Assembly: GCA_902779355.1 (NCBI GenBank)
Contig: CACZBF010000002.1
Span: 135,633-199,632, forward strand
From: an uncultured Lachnospiraceae bacterium
GTDB taxonomy: Bacteria > Bacillota > Clostridia > Lachnospirales > Lachnospiraceae
Length of the DNA: 64,000 nt
Reading direction: 5' to 3'
Below the pieces are notes generated by a model that made no database searches, was not told the DNA's origin, and saw nothing but the letters and a program-made list of their open reading frames with translations. The position numbers were made by a program, and so were the translations under genes. This document shows positions 15,856 to 25,022 of the stretch, piece by piece (position 1 is the first letter of the stretch; every line of letters starts with the position of its first letter).

Positions 15856-16646
15856 AAACAATTACGACCAATCTGCACACCCATACAGAACGCTGTAATC
15901 ATGCGGTCGGTGCCGACCGTGATTTTGTCGAAGCCGCGATTGAGGCAGGCGTAAAGATCCTCGGTTTTTCCGATCATGTGCCGATGCCTTACCGCAACCA
16001 TTTCCAATCGCATATCCGCATGCGGGTCAACGAGCTTCCTGATTACACGTCTTCTATCCTTTCCCTGAAGGAGGAATACCGCGACCGGATCGAAATCCTG
16101 CTCGGCTACGAGGCGGAATATGACCCGGATCTCTTTCCCGAGATGCTGAAAGAGCTTTCGCAGTATCCGTTTGATTATCTGATCTTCGGTGCGCATTTTG
16201 TCGACAACGAATACACCGGTTTTTATTCCGGGACGGAAACCGATGAGGAGGCACATCTCGCCGCCTATGTGGAAAATGTGCTCGCCGGTCTTTCCACCGG
16301 TGTCTTTACTTATCTCGCGCATCCGGATCTCATCCACTACAACGGGCCGGATGATATCTATGAAGAACATATGCGGCGGATCTGCCTCGCCACCAAAGAA
16401 CAAGGCATCCCTCTGGAGATCAATCTGAACGGATTCCTCTATGACCGCCACTACCCCTGCGACCGGTTCTTCCGGCTTACAAAGGAATGCGGCAATACCA
16501 TCGTTGTCGGATATGATGCGCACAACCCCGCTCTGTTTTCTGACGCCGAAACATTAAAAAAAGCCGAGGCGCTGATCAAACGCCTCGACCTGTCCGTCAC
16601 CTATGAAATTCCGATCATAGATCCGCATCACCCGAAACTGCCGTAA
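15852..16646 (+). CDS. hisK: PHP-family histidinol-phosphatase
   Basis: Hydrolyses histidinol phosphate in histidine synthesis if it follows its family; some relatives act on other phosphomonoesters. PHP metal-binding motifs are visible: NLHTHTERCNHA at residues 7-18, GFSDHVPM about 41-48, GYEAEYD about 84-90, YLAHPDLIHY about 157-166, and GYDAHNPA near 223-230. Length of 264 residues matches the HisK/HisJ type of Firmicutes. The start overlaps the end of tmcAL, which indicates coupled translation. No other his genes are present. Only 26 nt separate its stop from the convergent transformylase gene, with no clear terminator. Confidence 0.85.
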   Translation: MKTITTNLHTHTERCNHAVGADRDFVEAAIEAGVKILGFSDHVPMPYRNHFQSHIRMRVNELPDYTSSILSLKEEYRDRIEILLGYEAEYDPDLFPEMLKELSQYPFDYLIFGAHFVDNEYTGFYSGTETDEEAHLAAYVENVLAGLSTGVFTYLAHPDLIHYNGPDDIYEEHMRRICLATKEQGIPLEINLNGFLYDRHYPCDRFFRLTKECGNTIVVGYDAHNPALFSDAETLKKAEALIKRLDLSVTYEIPIIDPHHPKLP

Positions 16647-16672
16647 TTCCGGTCAGGGTCGGGTGCCCTTCT

Positions 16673-17854
16673 TTAATGATGGAACAGCCGGATCCCGGTA
16701 AATGCCATCACCATCCCGTATTTGTTGCAGGTTTCGATCACATGATCATCGCGGATGGAGCCGCCCGGCTCCGCCACGTATTTCACGCCGCTGCGATGCG
16801 CCCGCTCGATATTGTCTCCGAACGGGAAGAACGCATCCGATCCAAGCGACACATTCGTATTCTTTGCGATCCAGTCTTTCTTTTCCTGTGCGGTAAACAC
16901 ATCCGGCCTCGTCTTGAACGTCTTCTGCCAGACATCCTCTCCGAGTACGTCCAGATAATCCTCCCCGATGAAAAGGTCGATCGCATTGTCACGATCCGCT
17001 CTTTTGATGTCATCGACAAACGGAAGGTTTAATACCTGCGGCGCCTGACGGAGCCACCAGTTGTCCGCCTTCTGGCCGGCGAGTCTCGTGCAGTGGATCC
17101 TGCTCTGCTGGCCCGCGCCGATCCCGATCGCCTGACCGTCCTTCACATAGCAAACCGAATTGGACTGCGTATACTTCAAGGTGATCATAGAGATCGCAAG
17201 ATCGATCTTCGCCTGCTCTGTCAGTGCTTTGTTCTCCGTCACGATGTTGGAGAAAAATGCATCGTCGATCACAAGCTCATTCCTGCCCTGTTCAAACGTC
17301 ACGCCAAACACTTCTTTATGCTCCGCTTTTGCAGGCTCATAGGACGGATCGATCTCCAGCACACAGTAGTTGCCTTTTTTCTTTTCCTTCAGGATCTCCA
17401 GCGCTTCAGGCTCATATCCCGGTGCGATGACGCCGTCGCTGACCTCTCTTTTGATGATCGTCGCGGTCGCCTTGTCGCACACATCGGAAAGCGCGATAAA
17501 GTCTCCGAAAGAGCTCATCCGGTCCGCACCGCGCGCTCTGGCGTAAGCATTCGCAAGCGGCGTAAACTCTATATCCAGATCATCCACCCAGTAGATCTTG
17601 CGCTCGATCTCGGAAAGCGGTTGGCCGACTGCTGCCCCTGCCGGAGAAACATGCTTAAACGACGTCGCTGCCGGCAGACCCGTTGCCTTTTTCAGCTCGC
17701 GCACGAGCTGCCATCCATTGAACGCATCCAAGAAATTGATATAACCGGGTCTTCCGTTTTTCACTTCAAACGGCAACGCGGAACCGTCTGCCATATACAC
17801 CTTGGACGGCTTCTGATTCGGGTTGCAGCCGTATTTCAATTCAAACTCTTGCAT
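16673..17854 (-). CDS. stand-alone AICAR transformylase (C-terminal PurH domain)
   Basis: Formylates AICAR to FAICAR with 10-formyltetrahydrofolate, the ninth step of de novo IMP synthesis. The 393-residue protein covers only the transformylase part of bifunctional Pur[17 protein letters not shown] at the start, [13 protein letters not shown] with the catalytic Lys-His pair, [48 protein letters not shown], and [13 protein letters not shown]. The cyclohydrolase half is missing here and its job is done by the separate gene just upstream. Last gene of the long polA-led operon. Confidence 0.93.
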   Translation of the reverse strand: MQEFELKYGCNPNQKPSKVYMADGSALPFEVKNGRPGYINFLDAFNGWQLVRELKKATGLPAATSFKHVSPAGAAVGQPLSEIERKIYWVDDLDIEFTPLANAYARARGADRMSSFGDFIALSDVCDKATATIIKREVSDGVIAPGYEPEALEILKEKKKGNYCVLEIDPSYEPAKAEHKEVFGVTFEQGRNELVIDDAFFSNIVTENKALTEQAKIDLAISMITLKYTQSNSVCYVKDGQAIGIGAGQQSRIHCTRLAGQKADNWWLRQAPQVLNLPFVDDIKRADRDNAIDLFIGEDYLDVLGEDVWQKTFKTRPDVFTAQEKKDWIAKNTNVSLGSDAFFPFGDNIERAHRSGVKYVAEPGGSIRDDHVIETCNKYGMVMAFTGIRLFHH

Positions 17855-17884
17855 AGCCTCTCTCCTTTTTTGTCTATTACACTG

Positions 17885-18604
17885 TTACTGATTCTTGTTC
17901 ACGATCCGTGTCTCATAGGAACCATCTGCGATCGTCTGGAAACGAACGAACAGGGATACCTTATTGTCCGGATCAAGTGCCTCCCAAACCGCATTCGTAA
18001 AGGCGTCGATCCCGCCGTTTGTATCGAGCTTCACGCGTGTCGGCTCTCCCTCAAATGATGGAAGCGGATTGCCGTCCCCCATGTAAGTGTGCAAAAATCT
18101 CCCCTCTCCGGCTCTCGGATTGTCGTAGGAGAAATGATACCGGTTGCAGCCGGAAGCCTCTCCCTCATCGCTCTTTAAGATCGACATCTCGTAAGAATAC
18201 TTGCCGTCCTGTACATGCATCACACCGGAGATCCGGGGTGTGTAGTTCGGCACATCCGGCTCAAACTCTCTGCAGCGAAGGGACTCTTCAAACGTCTGCC
18301 CTTTCGCCATGCCGTCAAAGACCGTGTCCGTCTGGTCGCCGTTCGTCACGATGGTATCTGTGCCGCGCACGCGCACCGGCGCATAGATGATCAGGCTCGG
18401 GTCGCTCATCTTGGACGGATCAAACGCCTCGGTACGGATGCCTTCCCCTTCGGTCACAAAAACGCGGTTGCGGCTGTTCTCACTCCGTCCCATGATAAAA
18501 TAGGCTGTGACGGCCGTCTTGCCGTCCGTGCTCCTCCCGATCACGATCCCCCTGCCGGGATAGGAAGTACGTCCGAGTTCTTCTGATAATGCTGTTGTCT
18601 TCAT
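17885..18604 (-). CDS. purO: IMP cyclohydrolase, PurO-like
   Basis: Closes the ring of FAICAR to give IMP. The 239-residue protein matches the PurO-type family first described in Archaea: YPGRGIVIGRS near residues 15-25, AVTAYFIMGRSENSRNRVF about 31-49, TNGDQTDTVFDGM about 86-98, PRISGVM, and the block FLHTYMGDGNPLPSFEGEP about 168-186. It ends 30 nt before the transformylase gene, so the two genes replace the PurH fusion. Split purine ends of this kind occur in some Clostridia. Confidence 0.88.
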   Translation of the reverse strand: MKTTALSEELGRTSYPGRGIVIGRSTDGKTAVTAYFIMGRSENSRNRVFVTEGEGIRTEAFDPSKMSDPSLIIYAPVRVRGTDTIVTNGDQTDTVFDGMAKGQTFEESLRCREFEPDVPNYTPRISGVMHVQDGKYSYEMSILKSDEGEASGCNRYHFSYDNPRAGEGRFLHTYMGDGNPLPSFEGEPTRVKLDTNGGIDAFTNAVWEALDPDNKVSLFVRFQTIADGSYETRIVNKNQ

Positions 18605-18634
18605 CGTCTCTCCTTTTTGTATGTATCTGTGTTT

Positions 18635-19999
18635 TTAATTCTTGAAGCTATGGATCGGCGCAGGGATACGTCCCTTCCGCCGGATGAAATCCGCACAGGA
18701 AAACGCATTGACCGGCATCACCGGCGCGTAGCCGAAGAGTCCGCCGAATTCCACCTTGTCGCCGACTTTTTTGCCGATGGCCGGGATCAGCCGGACCGCG
18801 GTTGTCTTTTGGTTGACCATGCCAAGCGCCATCTCGTCCGCGATGATCCCGGAGATCGAAGTCGCCGGGGTATCGCCCGGAATGGCAATCATGTCCAGCC
18901 CCACCGAGCAGACGCAGGTCATTGCCTCAAGTTTTTCCAGCGTGATCGCACCGATCGATGCGGCATCGATCATGCCCTGATCCTCACTGACCGGAATGAA
19001 CGCACCGGAGAGCCCGCCCACATAGGAGGAAGCCATCACGCCGCCTTTTTTGACCTGGTCGTTTAAGAGCGCCAGTGCCGCCGTCGTCCCCGGTGCACCT
19101 GCATATTCAAGCCCGATCTCGCAAAGGATATCCGCCACGGAATCCCCGACCGCAGGCGTCGGTGCCAGAGAAAGATCGACGATCCCGAACGGGATGTTCA
19201 TCAGCCGGGAAGCCTCTTTCGCAACTGCCTGTCCGACACGTGTCACCTTGAACGCCGTCTTTTTGATCGTCTCGCAAAGCGTCTCAAAATCTGCGCCGTG
19301 CATCTTTTCGATCGCGGTTTTGACTACGCCGGGGCCGCTGACGCCGACGTTGATCACAGCATCTCCTTCTGTCACACCGTGAAAAGCGCCCGCCATAAAC
19401 GGATTGTCATCCGGCGCATTACAGAAGACCACAAGCTTCATGCAGTCCGCTGAATCACGGTCTCTGCTGCCCTCTGCAACCTGCAGAAGGATTTCGCCCA
19501 TCATCCGCACCGCGTCCATATTGATGCCGGTGCGCGTGGATGCAAGGTTCACAGAACTGCAGACCCGCTCCGTCTGACCCAGCGCCAACGGGAGCGAACG
19601 GATCAAAAGCTCATCCGCTTTTGTCATACCTTTGCTGACCAATGCGGAATACCCACCGATCAGATTGACCCCGACTGCCTTTGCCGCCTTGTCCAGCGTC
19701 GTCGCAAGCTCTGCAAAATCTGCTTCGTTTTTACATGCACTTCCGCCGACGAGCGCGATCGGTGTCACGGCAATCCGCTTATTCACAACAGGAATCCCGA
19801 ATTCATTCTCGATCCGTTCCGCGGTCTCCGGAAGTTTATCCGCCACGCGCGTGATCTTCGCCAGGATCTTGCTCTTCAATTTGGAAAGGTCGGCATCAAT
19901 GCAGTCCATCAGACTGATCCCGACCGTGATCGTACGCACGTCCAGATTCTCGTGCTCGACCATCTCATTTGTTTCTATGACTTCGCCAATGTTGATCAC
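18635..19999 (-). CDS. UPF0210 (DUF711, PFL-like fold) protein
   Basis: Conserved protein of unknown reaction, 454 residues. It starts [30 protein letters not shown] and has long conserved stretches such as [17 protein letters not shown] and [14 protein letters not shown]. Structures of the family resemble pyruvate formate-lyase without an evident glycyl-radical loop; I see no RVxGY-type radical glycine motif here. It follows the UPF0237 ACT protein by 14 nt, a pairing kept in many Firmicutes, which suggests that the ACT protein regulates it. In this window a radical SAM gene is directly upstream of the pair. Confidence 0.9.
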   Translation of the reverse strand: MINIGEVIETNEMVEHENLDVRTITVGISLMDCIDADLSKLKSKILAKITRVADKLPETAERIENEFGIPVVNKRIAVTPIALVGGSACKNEADFAELATTLDKAAKAVGVNLIGGYSALVSKGMTKADELLIRSLPLALGQTERVCSSVNLASTRTGINMDAVRMMGEILLQVAEGSRDRDSADCMKLVVFCNAPDDNPFMAGAFHGVTEGDAVINVGVSGPGVVKTAIEKMHGADFETLCETIKKTAFKVTRVGQAVAKEASRLMNIPFGIVDLSLAPTPAVGDSVADILCEIGLEYAGAPGTTAALALLNDQVKKGGVMASSYVGGLSGAFIPVSEDQGMIDAASIGAITLEKLEAMTCVCSVGLDMIAIPGDTPATSISGIIADEMALGMVNQKTTAVRLIPAIGKKVGDKVEFGGLFGYAPVMPVNAFSCADFIRRKGRIPAPIHSFKN

Positions 20000-20013
20000 T
20001 TGTTTTCTCCGTT

Positions 20014-20301
20014 TCAGATGCGATGCATCATTTCAAAGATCTCCGCCTTCTGACATTTGATGTTGACACCAATCCCGTTTCCGAGCTCATCCAGGTCCTT
20101 TTGCATCTTTCCAAAAAGTTCTGTCTTTCCGGTGAGATCCACGATCATCATCATGTTGAAATAGTCCTGCACGATGGTCTGGGAAATATCCAGAATGTTC
20201 ACCTGATTCTCTGCGAGATACGTGCAGACCTTTGCGATGATCCCGACCGTATCCCTTCCGACCACCGTGATGATCACTTTTTCTTTTTCGGTATGTTCCA
20301 T
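20014..20301 (-). CDS. ACT domain protein, UPF0237
   Basis: A 95-residue single ACT domain: [34 protein letters not shown] is the typical beta-alpha-beta start with the ligand-binding glycine, and [11 protein letters not shown] the following strand. Family members bind amino acids or similar effectors. It sits between amrS and UPF0210 with gaps of 12 and 14 nt. Confidence 0.92.
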   Translation of the reverse strand: MEHTEKEKVIITVVGRDTVGIIAKVCTYLAENQVNILDISQTIVQDYFNMMMIVDLTGKTELFGKMQKDLDELGNGIGVNIKCQKAEIFEMMHRI

Positions 20302-20313
20302 AAGATGCTCCTT

Positions 20314-21168
20314 TTATACATTGCCTGCATAGACATAGGTCATGTTCTTTTTTGCGATGTCACATAGATGATAGATCGTCTCCACCGGTGTCGCTCCGCG
20401 ATCCGTCAACTGATAGCGCGGGAAAAAGCGTGTGATATGCAGCGGGATCTCTTTCCCTGCACCGCCGTTTAATCCGGCGAGATATGCTGTCAGCGCCTCC
20501 ATTTCGGCATCTGTATCGTTTTCACGCGGGATGATCAGTGTCGTGATCTCGACGTGACAGTGTGCCGATGCTTTCTCAATGAACGCTTTTGTCATGGGAA
20601 GACTGCCGCCGGCGAGCTCCGTATAGAATCGGTCTGTGAATGCCTTCAGATCAATGTTCATCGCGTCGATCCACGGCAGGATCTCATCCAGCACGGAAAG
20701 CTCTGCCGTGCCGTTTGTCACAAGGATCGTGTGCATCCCGGCTTCCTTGATCATTCTTGCGGTATCGCGTACAAATTCATAGCCCACGAGGGGTTCGTTA
20801 TAGGTAAATGCAAGTCCGATGTTGCCATTGGATTGCGTGCGCTTTGCGGCGTCTACAAGTTCTTCCGGCGTCATCATACGCACCCTGACCATCGGCGATT
20901 GGCGCTCATCCACGGGTGGATGCGCAATCTCATGGTTTTGGCAGAACCGGCAGGAAAGGTTGCAGCCGTAACTGCCAATCGACAGGATCATGCTTCCCGG
21001 AAAAAAGCGGGAAAGCGGTTTCTTTTCGATCGGATCCAGAGCAAGCGCGGTCACCATCCCGTAGTTTTCCGGAACAATAACGCCGTCCTTGCACATCCTT
21101 GCCAGGCAGCGTCCTTTTTTGCCTTCGTTGATCTTACAATGATGAAAACAGACCTGACACTCCGTCAT
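20314..21168 (-). CDS. amrS: radical SAM enzyme of the AmmeMemoRadiSam type
   Basis: Radical SAM enzyme of 284 residues. Two cysteine clusters are visible: an N-terminal set CQVCFHHCKINEGKKGRC typical for AmrS, and the iron-sulfur motif CNLSCRFC at about residues 69-76, preceded by GSYGC. TYNEPLVGYEF and VTNGTAELSVLDEIL match SAM-binding and barrel motifs shared with pyruvate formate-lyase activating enzymes. AmrS normally works with AMMECR1 and Memo, which are not encoded nearby. Here it precedes the ACT and UPF0210 genes. Confidence 0.88.
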   Translation of the reverse strand: MTECQVCFHHCKINEGKKGRCLARMCKDGVIVPENYGMVTALALDPIEKKPLSRFFPGSMILSIGSYGCNLSCRFCQNHEIAHPPVDERQSPMVRVRMMTPEELVDAAKRTQSNGNIGLAFTYNEPLVGYEFVRDTARMIKEAGMHTILVTNGTAELSVLDEILPWIDAMNIDLKAFTDRFYTELAGGSLPMTKAFIEKASAHCHVEITTLIIPRENDTDAEMEALTAYLAGLNGGAGKEIPLHITRFFPRYQLTDRGATPVETIYHLCDIAKKNMTYVYAGNV

Positions 21169-21180
21169 AAGATCCTTTCC

Positions 21181-21978
21181 TTAGAACCGGATCGTCTCGG
21201 ACAGGCGATCCCGTGGTGCCACATGGATCGGAAAATCCTTTGCATGATAAGGGCAGTCCCCCATATCCACTTCTACGGAAACCGTCTGAAACGCGAGCTC
21301 CGGATAATTGTTTTCTTTGGAAAGATGCCCCAGCATGACCGTGCGGAAAGAGTCGTGCAAAATCTGCGACAATAGCTGTCCGCAGGCACTGTTGGAAAGG
21401 TGTCCTTTCTCTCCGAGGATCCGCTGTTTCAGAGGATACGGATACGGCCCGACCTCCAGCATCTTGATATCATGGTTCGCTTCCAGAAGCAGGACATCCG
21501 CATCCTGGAGCTGGGCCACAAGCGACTCGTCATACACGCCGAGATCCGTGATCACCCCGGCTGTTTTCTCACCCTGTCGCACCAGATACGCGACGGGATC
21601 CGCTGCATCATGGGAAACCCGGATCGGATGGATCAGCATATCTCCGATCATAAAGTCCACTTCCGGCTCGATCGCGCAAAACAGCACCGGATCAATTTCT
21701 CCGAGAGCCCGCATCTTTCGGATCGCCTGAATCGTCTTATGGGTCGCATAGATCGGCAGGCCGTGACGCCTCGCCATGACACCGAGTCCTGCGATGTGAT
21801 CACTGTGTTCATGTGTGATCAGGATCCCCTCGATGTCTCCGGTCGTCAGATCAAGCTCCTGCAGACCGCTCTCGATCCGCTTGCCGCTGACACCCGCATC
21901 GATCAGGACATGGGTGTGTTCCGTGCCGACACAGATGCAATTACCGCTGCTGCCGCTTGCTATGCTCGTAAGCTGCAT
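21181..21978 (-). CDS. walJ: metallo-beta-lactamase-fold hydrolase, WalJ/YycJ type
   Basis: MBL-fold protein of 265 residues; in Bacillus WalJ (YycJ) acts as a 5' exonuclease linked to DNA repair and cell-wall signalling. Residues 1-30 (MQLTSIASGSSGNCICVGTEHTHVLIDAGVSGKRI) are diagnostic. Metal ligands: THEHSDHIAGL about 54-64, RVSHDAADPVAYL, and the late LLEANHDIKML plus GHLSKENN. It is 4 nt after the FtsA-like gene and not next to walRK as in Bacillus. Confidence 0.9.
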   Translation of the reverse strand: MQLTSIASGSSGNCICVGTEHTHVLIDAGVSGKRIESGLQELDLTTGDIEGILITHEHSDHIAGLGVMARRHGLPIYATHKTIQAIRKMRALGEIDPVLFCAIEPEVDFMIGDMLIHPIRVSHDAADPVAYLVRQGEKTAGVITDLGVYDESLVAQLQDADVLLLEANHDIKMLEVGPYPYPLKQRILGEKGHLSNSACGQLLSQILHDSFRTVMLGHLSKENNYPELAFQTVSVEVDMGDCPYHAKDFPIHVAPRDRLSETIRF

Positions 21979-21982
21979 ATGC

Positions 21983-24373
21983 TTATTCTTTCTCCTTCCA
22001 ATACACTTCGATCTTGTCGCCGTCGTTCAGTTTCTGCGTGTACTGCGCATTTTCTCCGTTCACGGTCGTGACGATCGCGCGTCCTCTGGATTCATTCAGA
22101 TCAAAATCGATCACGTTAAAGATATCGACAAACACATAGTCCATCTTGCCGTCCAGCCGGTATTCCTCGCCGTTCACAAAAACACTGAGCGGCTTCGCCA
22201 CCTTCGGACCGTCATGCAGCATCCGCTCTGCGGAATTTGCCGCGCCAAATGATGTGCGCTGCGCCGGTTCTGCCGGCTTCTCTGCTGCCGGTTTTTCGAC
22301 CGCTGCCGTCGTTTCTGTCTTGACAGGCTCTTCTGCTGCCGGCTCTTTCACTTCGGTCTGCCCCTCTGTTGCTGCAGGCTCCTCCGTTGCTGCCGGCTCG
22401 TTTTCTTCGGTCGATTCTTCGACTGTTGCAGGAGCTTCTGCCGCAGCCGACTCCGCTGCCGATCCCGTCGCAGCTTCTTTTGTCGCTTCTTCCGCTGCGG
22501 CCGCTTCCTGTGCACGCTCCGCATTCAAGATCGAGCGAGCCGAAGCCGCCGGCGAAACATCGAAGCCGCGGTCTGCCGTGTCCTCTGTACGCTCTACTTT
22601 GCCGCCGTAGGCAACTGCTTCCGCATCCCATTCCACGTCAAAGTTTTCGTAAACGAGCGTATTCTCATCCGCCTCGCGGTTATTGACCAGGATCGCCTTA
22701 TACGGATTCGGCGTGACATCCATAAACTCCGCAAGCTGGCTCACCGTATAGTAACTTCTGGTCTCGATCCGGTCGCCGTTCCGGATCTGATAAGACGGCG
22801 ATTCCAGTACGCCGTTCACTTCCACAAATCGCGGACACGTCACGATCCGCCCGTTGACCACAAAGTCGATCTCGCTGTTCTGATATTCCTCTAACTGCTC
22901 CACGGTCAGCTCTGCATCGGCGCCGGCTGTAGACTCCTGAATTGTGATATGGCAGTTCGGCATGATCTGTGTATTCAGATTGGCCGCGCGGTCATTTAAC
23001 ATAATGACCGCGGACTCTCCGGTCGCGCCTCTCTGAATCCGGCTCCTGCCGTTGATCGTATACTGGATCTCTTTCCCGCGCTTCGGGAACAGGTTCTCGT
23101 TCGGGAAACCCGCCTGCAGCGCCGCATCCACGACCGTGAGATGATTGTTGTTGTAAAGTTTCAGGCGCTCCCCGTTAAAGGTCACCATGATGAAACTGTT
23201 CTTCTGATCGTAGTAATTCAGGCAGATTCCAACCGGCGTCACGATCAGCGGGTCTTTTACAATCTCTTTCTGCTCGAAAACGATCTGTTTTAAGACTTCT
23301 TCCCCGCGCAGCGCCACGCGCTCCCGCGGCACATCCATCTTGTCCGCGATGGCTTCGACAAACCCATGGATCTTGCCGCCGCCGCCGACGATAAAGCACG
23401 CGCTGACCGCCTCACCGCCGTTTAATTCCTCGATCTTTTCCGCCACCTCCGTGGTGATCTTTTCCACGACAGGATCCGTCAACTTCCAGACATCCTCTGC
23501 CGCGATGGTATGGGGAATCCCCATGATGTCCTCATAGACGATCTCTTTCCCTTCGCTGGCATCCAGCTTGATCTTCTCTGCCGTATTGAAATCCACGAGG
23601 AAATTCTTGACCAGCACTTCAGTCAGCTCGTCTCCCGCAAACGGGATCATGCCGTAGGCGATGATGCTGCCGTCTCTGGTCACGGAAATATCGGACGTGC
23701 CGGCGCCGACATCGACAAGCGCGATGTTCAACATCCGGTAGTTTTCCGGGATCGCCACATTGATCGCGGCGATAGGCTCCAACGTCATATTGGCAACTTC
23801 CAGTCCCGCAATCCCGACTGCTGCATACAAACCATCCACAACGTCTTCCGGAAGGAAGGTCACGATGATCTCTTCCCCGATCCGTTCCGCCTTGTGGTTC
23901 TCGAGATTGGAGAACACTTCGTCATTGAGGAAATATTTGACGGTCGTATAACCGACCACATAGAATTTGTACTTTGTATCGTTTTTTTCTTTCAGGATCG
24001 TCTGCGCCTGATCCACACCGAGAAGATCCAACGTATGGATGTGCTCGCCGGTGACGACCGTCTCCTCCGGGAAGACATATTCCACGGTTGTCGTAACGGT
24101 CTTCAGCACACGACCGGCGGCCGCGATACAGACATCCGTCAGCGTCAGATCGGTCGTTGCCTCCAGCGCTTCCTTCACTTCACGGATCGTCTCACCGACG
24201 CGCCCGATGTCATGGATCTGCCCGTCCAGCATCGCCCGCGTGTCATGCTCCGTCGTATACTGTGCGACGACGCGAAACTCTTTTCCATCCTTATAACCAA
24301 CGGTACCGACGACATTGCGCGTTCCGATATCAAGTCCGAATACCATCTGTTTTCCGTTTTCCATCTCACCCAT
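21983..24373 (-). CDS. FtsA-like actin-fold protein with Ala/Glu/Pro-rich tail domain
   Basis: A 796-residue ATPase of the FtsA/PilM/Hsp70 actin superfamily. Phosphate 1 loop: FGLDIGTRNVVGTVG (about residues 12-26); phosphate 2: ALVDVGAGTSDISV (about 214-227); adenosine loop: ACFIVGGGGKIHGF (about 329-342). After the actin core (to about 400) come beta-rich repeats, with the segment RPNSYQIRNGDRIETRSYYTV-like region near 560, then a low-complexity linker of Ala, Glu, Pro and Thr (about 640-725), then a conserved-looking end LSVFVNGEEYRLDGKMDYVFVDIFNVIDFDL. True FtsA is about 420 residues; the extra 400 and the lack of an FtsZ partner here argue for a different role, perhaps a membrane-associated scaffold. 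Lies between coaE and walJ. Confidence 0.8.
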   Translation of the reverse strand: MGEMENGKQMVFGLDIGTRNVVGTVGYKDGKEFRVVAQYTTEHDTRAMLDGQIHDIGRVGETIREVKEALEATTDLTLTDVCIAAAGRVLKTVTTTVEYVFPEETVVTGEHIHTLDLLGVDQAQTILKEKNDTKYKFYVVGYTTVKYFLNDEVFSNLENHKAERIGEEIIVTFLPEDVVDGLYAAVGIAGLEVANMTLEPIAAINVAIPENYRMLNIALVDVGAGTSDISVTRDGSIIAYGMIPFAGDELTEVLVKNFLVDFNTAEKIKLDASEGKEIVYEDIMGIPHTIAAEDVWKLTDPVVEKITTEVAEKIEELNGGEAVSACFIVGGGGKIHGFVEAIADKMDVPRERVALRGEEVLKQIVFEQKEIVKDPLIVTPVGICLNYYDQKNSFIMVTFNGERLKLYNNNHLTVVDAALQAGFPNENLFPKRGKEIQYTINGRSRIQRGATGESAVIMLNDRAANLNTQIMPNCHITIQESTAGADAELTVEQLEEYQNSEIDFVVNGRIVTCPRFVEVNGVLESPSYQIRNGDRIETRSYYTVSQLAEFMDVTPNPYKAILVNNREADENTLVYENFDVEWDAEAVAYGGKVERTEDTADRGFDVSPAASARSILNAERAQEAAAAEEATKEAATGSAAESAAAEAPATVEESTEENEPAATEEPAATEGQTEVKEPAAEEPVKTETTAAVEKPAAEKPAEPAQRTSFGAANSAERMLHDGPKVAKPLSVFVNGEEYRLDGKMDYVFVDIFNVIDFDLNESRGRAIVTTVNGENAQYTQKLNDGDKIEVYWKEKE

Positions 24374-24404
24374 GATGAAACCCTCTCGCAGTACTTTTTT
24401 TCTG

Positions 24405-25022
24405 TTACCGTGCGACCTCGTCGAATACTTTCCGGATCGAAGCGATCATCTCCTCTTCGGTCCCGTCGTTGTCGATCACCCGCTCGCATACATGCCGAAA
24501 CCGGTTCTCCGGCAGCTGGCTTTGCATGATCTGATCCGCTTTTTCCTTAGAGTAGCCGCGGGTACGGATCAGCCGCTCACGCCTTGTTTCTTCCGATGCA
24601 TAAACATACCAGAGTTCATCACAGATCTCATCATAATGATCCTCAACCAGAAGCGCTGCCTCCAGGATCAGGTAGTCATGTTCTCCGGTCTGTTTCTCTT
24701 TTTCAAACTCCTTTATAATATATCTTTTTACGGCGGGATGTACAATAGCGTTCAGTCGATTTCTTTTCTCCTCATCCGAGAAAACCTCTGCGGTAAATGT
24801 CTCCCGGCTCATCGTGCCGTTTGCATTCCAATATGATGCATCCGAAAAAGTCGCCCGCAGTGCTTCGTAGCACTCTCCGTCCGGCCTGCATAGATTCTTT
24901 GCAATCTCATCCGCAGAAAGAATCCGCGCGGGGTAATGTGCTGCAATATACTCGATCACGGTCGTCTTCCCTGCACCGATACCTCCCGTGATCCCGACAA
25001 AAAGCAAGTTCTTATTTGGCAC
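24405..25022 (-). CDS. coaE: dephospho-CoA kinase
   Basis: Last step of coenzyme A synthesis. The P-loop FVGITGGIGAGKTTV, ILSADEIAKNLC, IVHPAVKRYI, LEAALLVEDHYDEICDELWYV and RLIRTRGYSKEKADQIMQSQLP are the standard CoaE blocks; 205 residues is usual. The start is uncertain: a GTG at 25020-25022 (VPNKNLLFVG) has AAAGGA at good distance and overlaps the polA stop; an ATG at 25041-25043 would add seven residues. CoaE commonly follows polA in Firmicutes. Confidence 0.93.
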   Translation of the reverse strand: MPNKNLLFVGITGGIGAGKTTVIEYIAAHYPARILSADEIAKNLCRPDGECYEALRATFSDASYWNANGTMSRETFTAEVFSDEEKRNRLNAIVHPAVKRYIIKEFEKEKQTGEHDYLILEAALLVEDHYDEICDELWYVYASEETRRERLIRTRGYSKEKADQIMQSQLPENRFRHVCERVIDNDGTEEEMIASIRKVFDEVAR

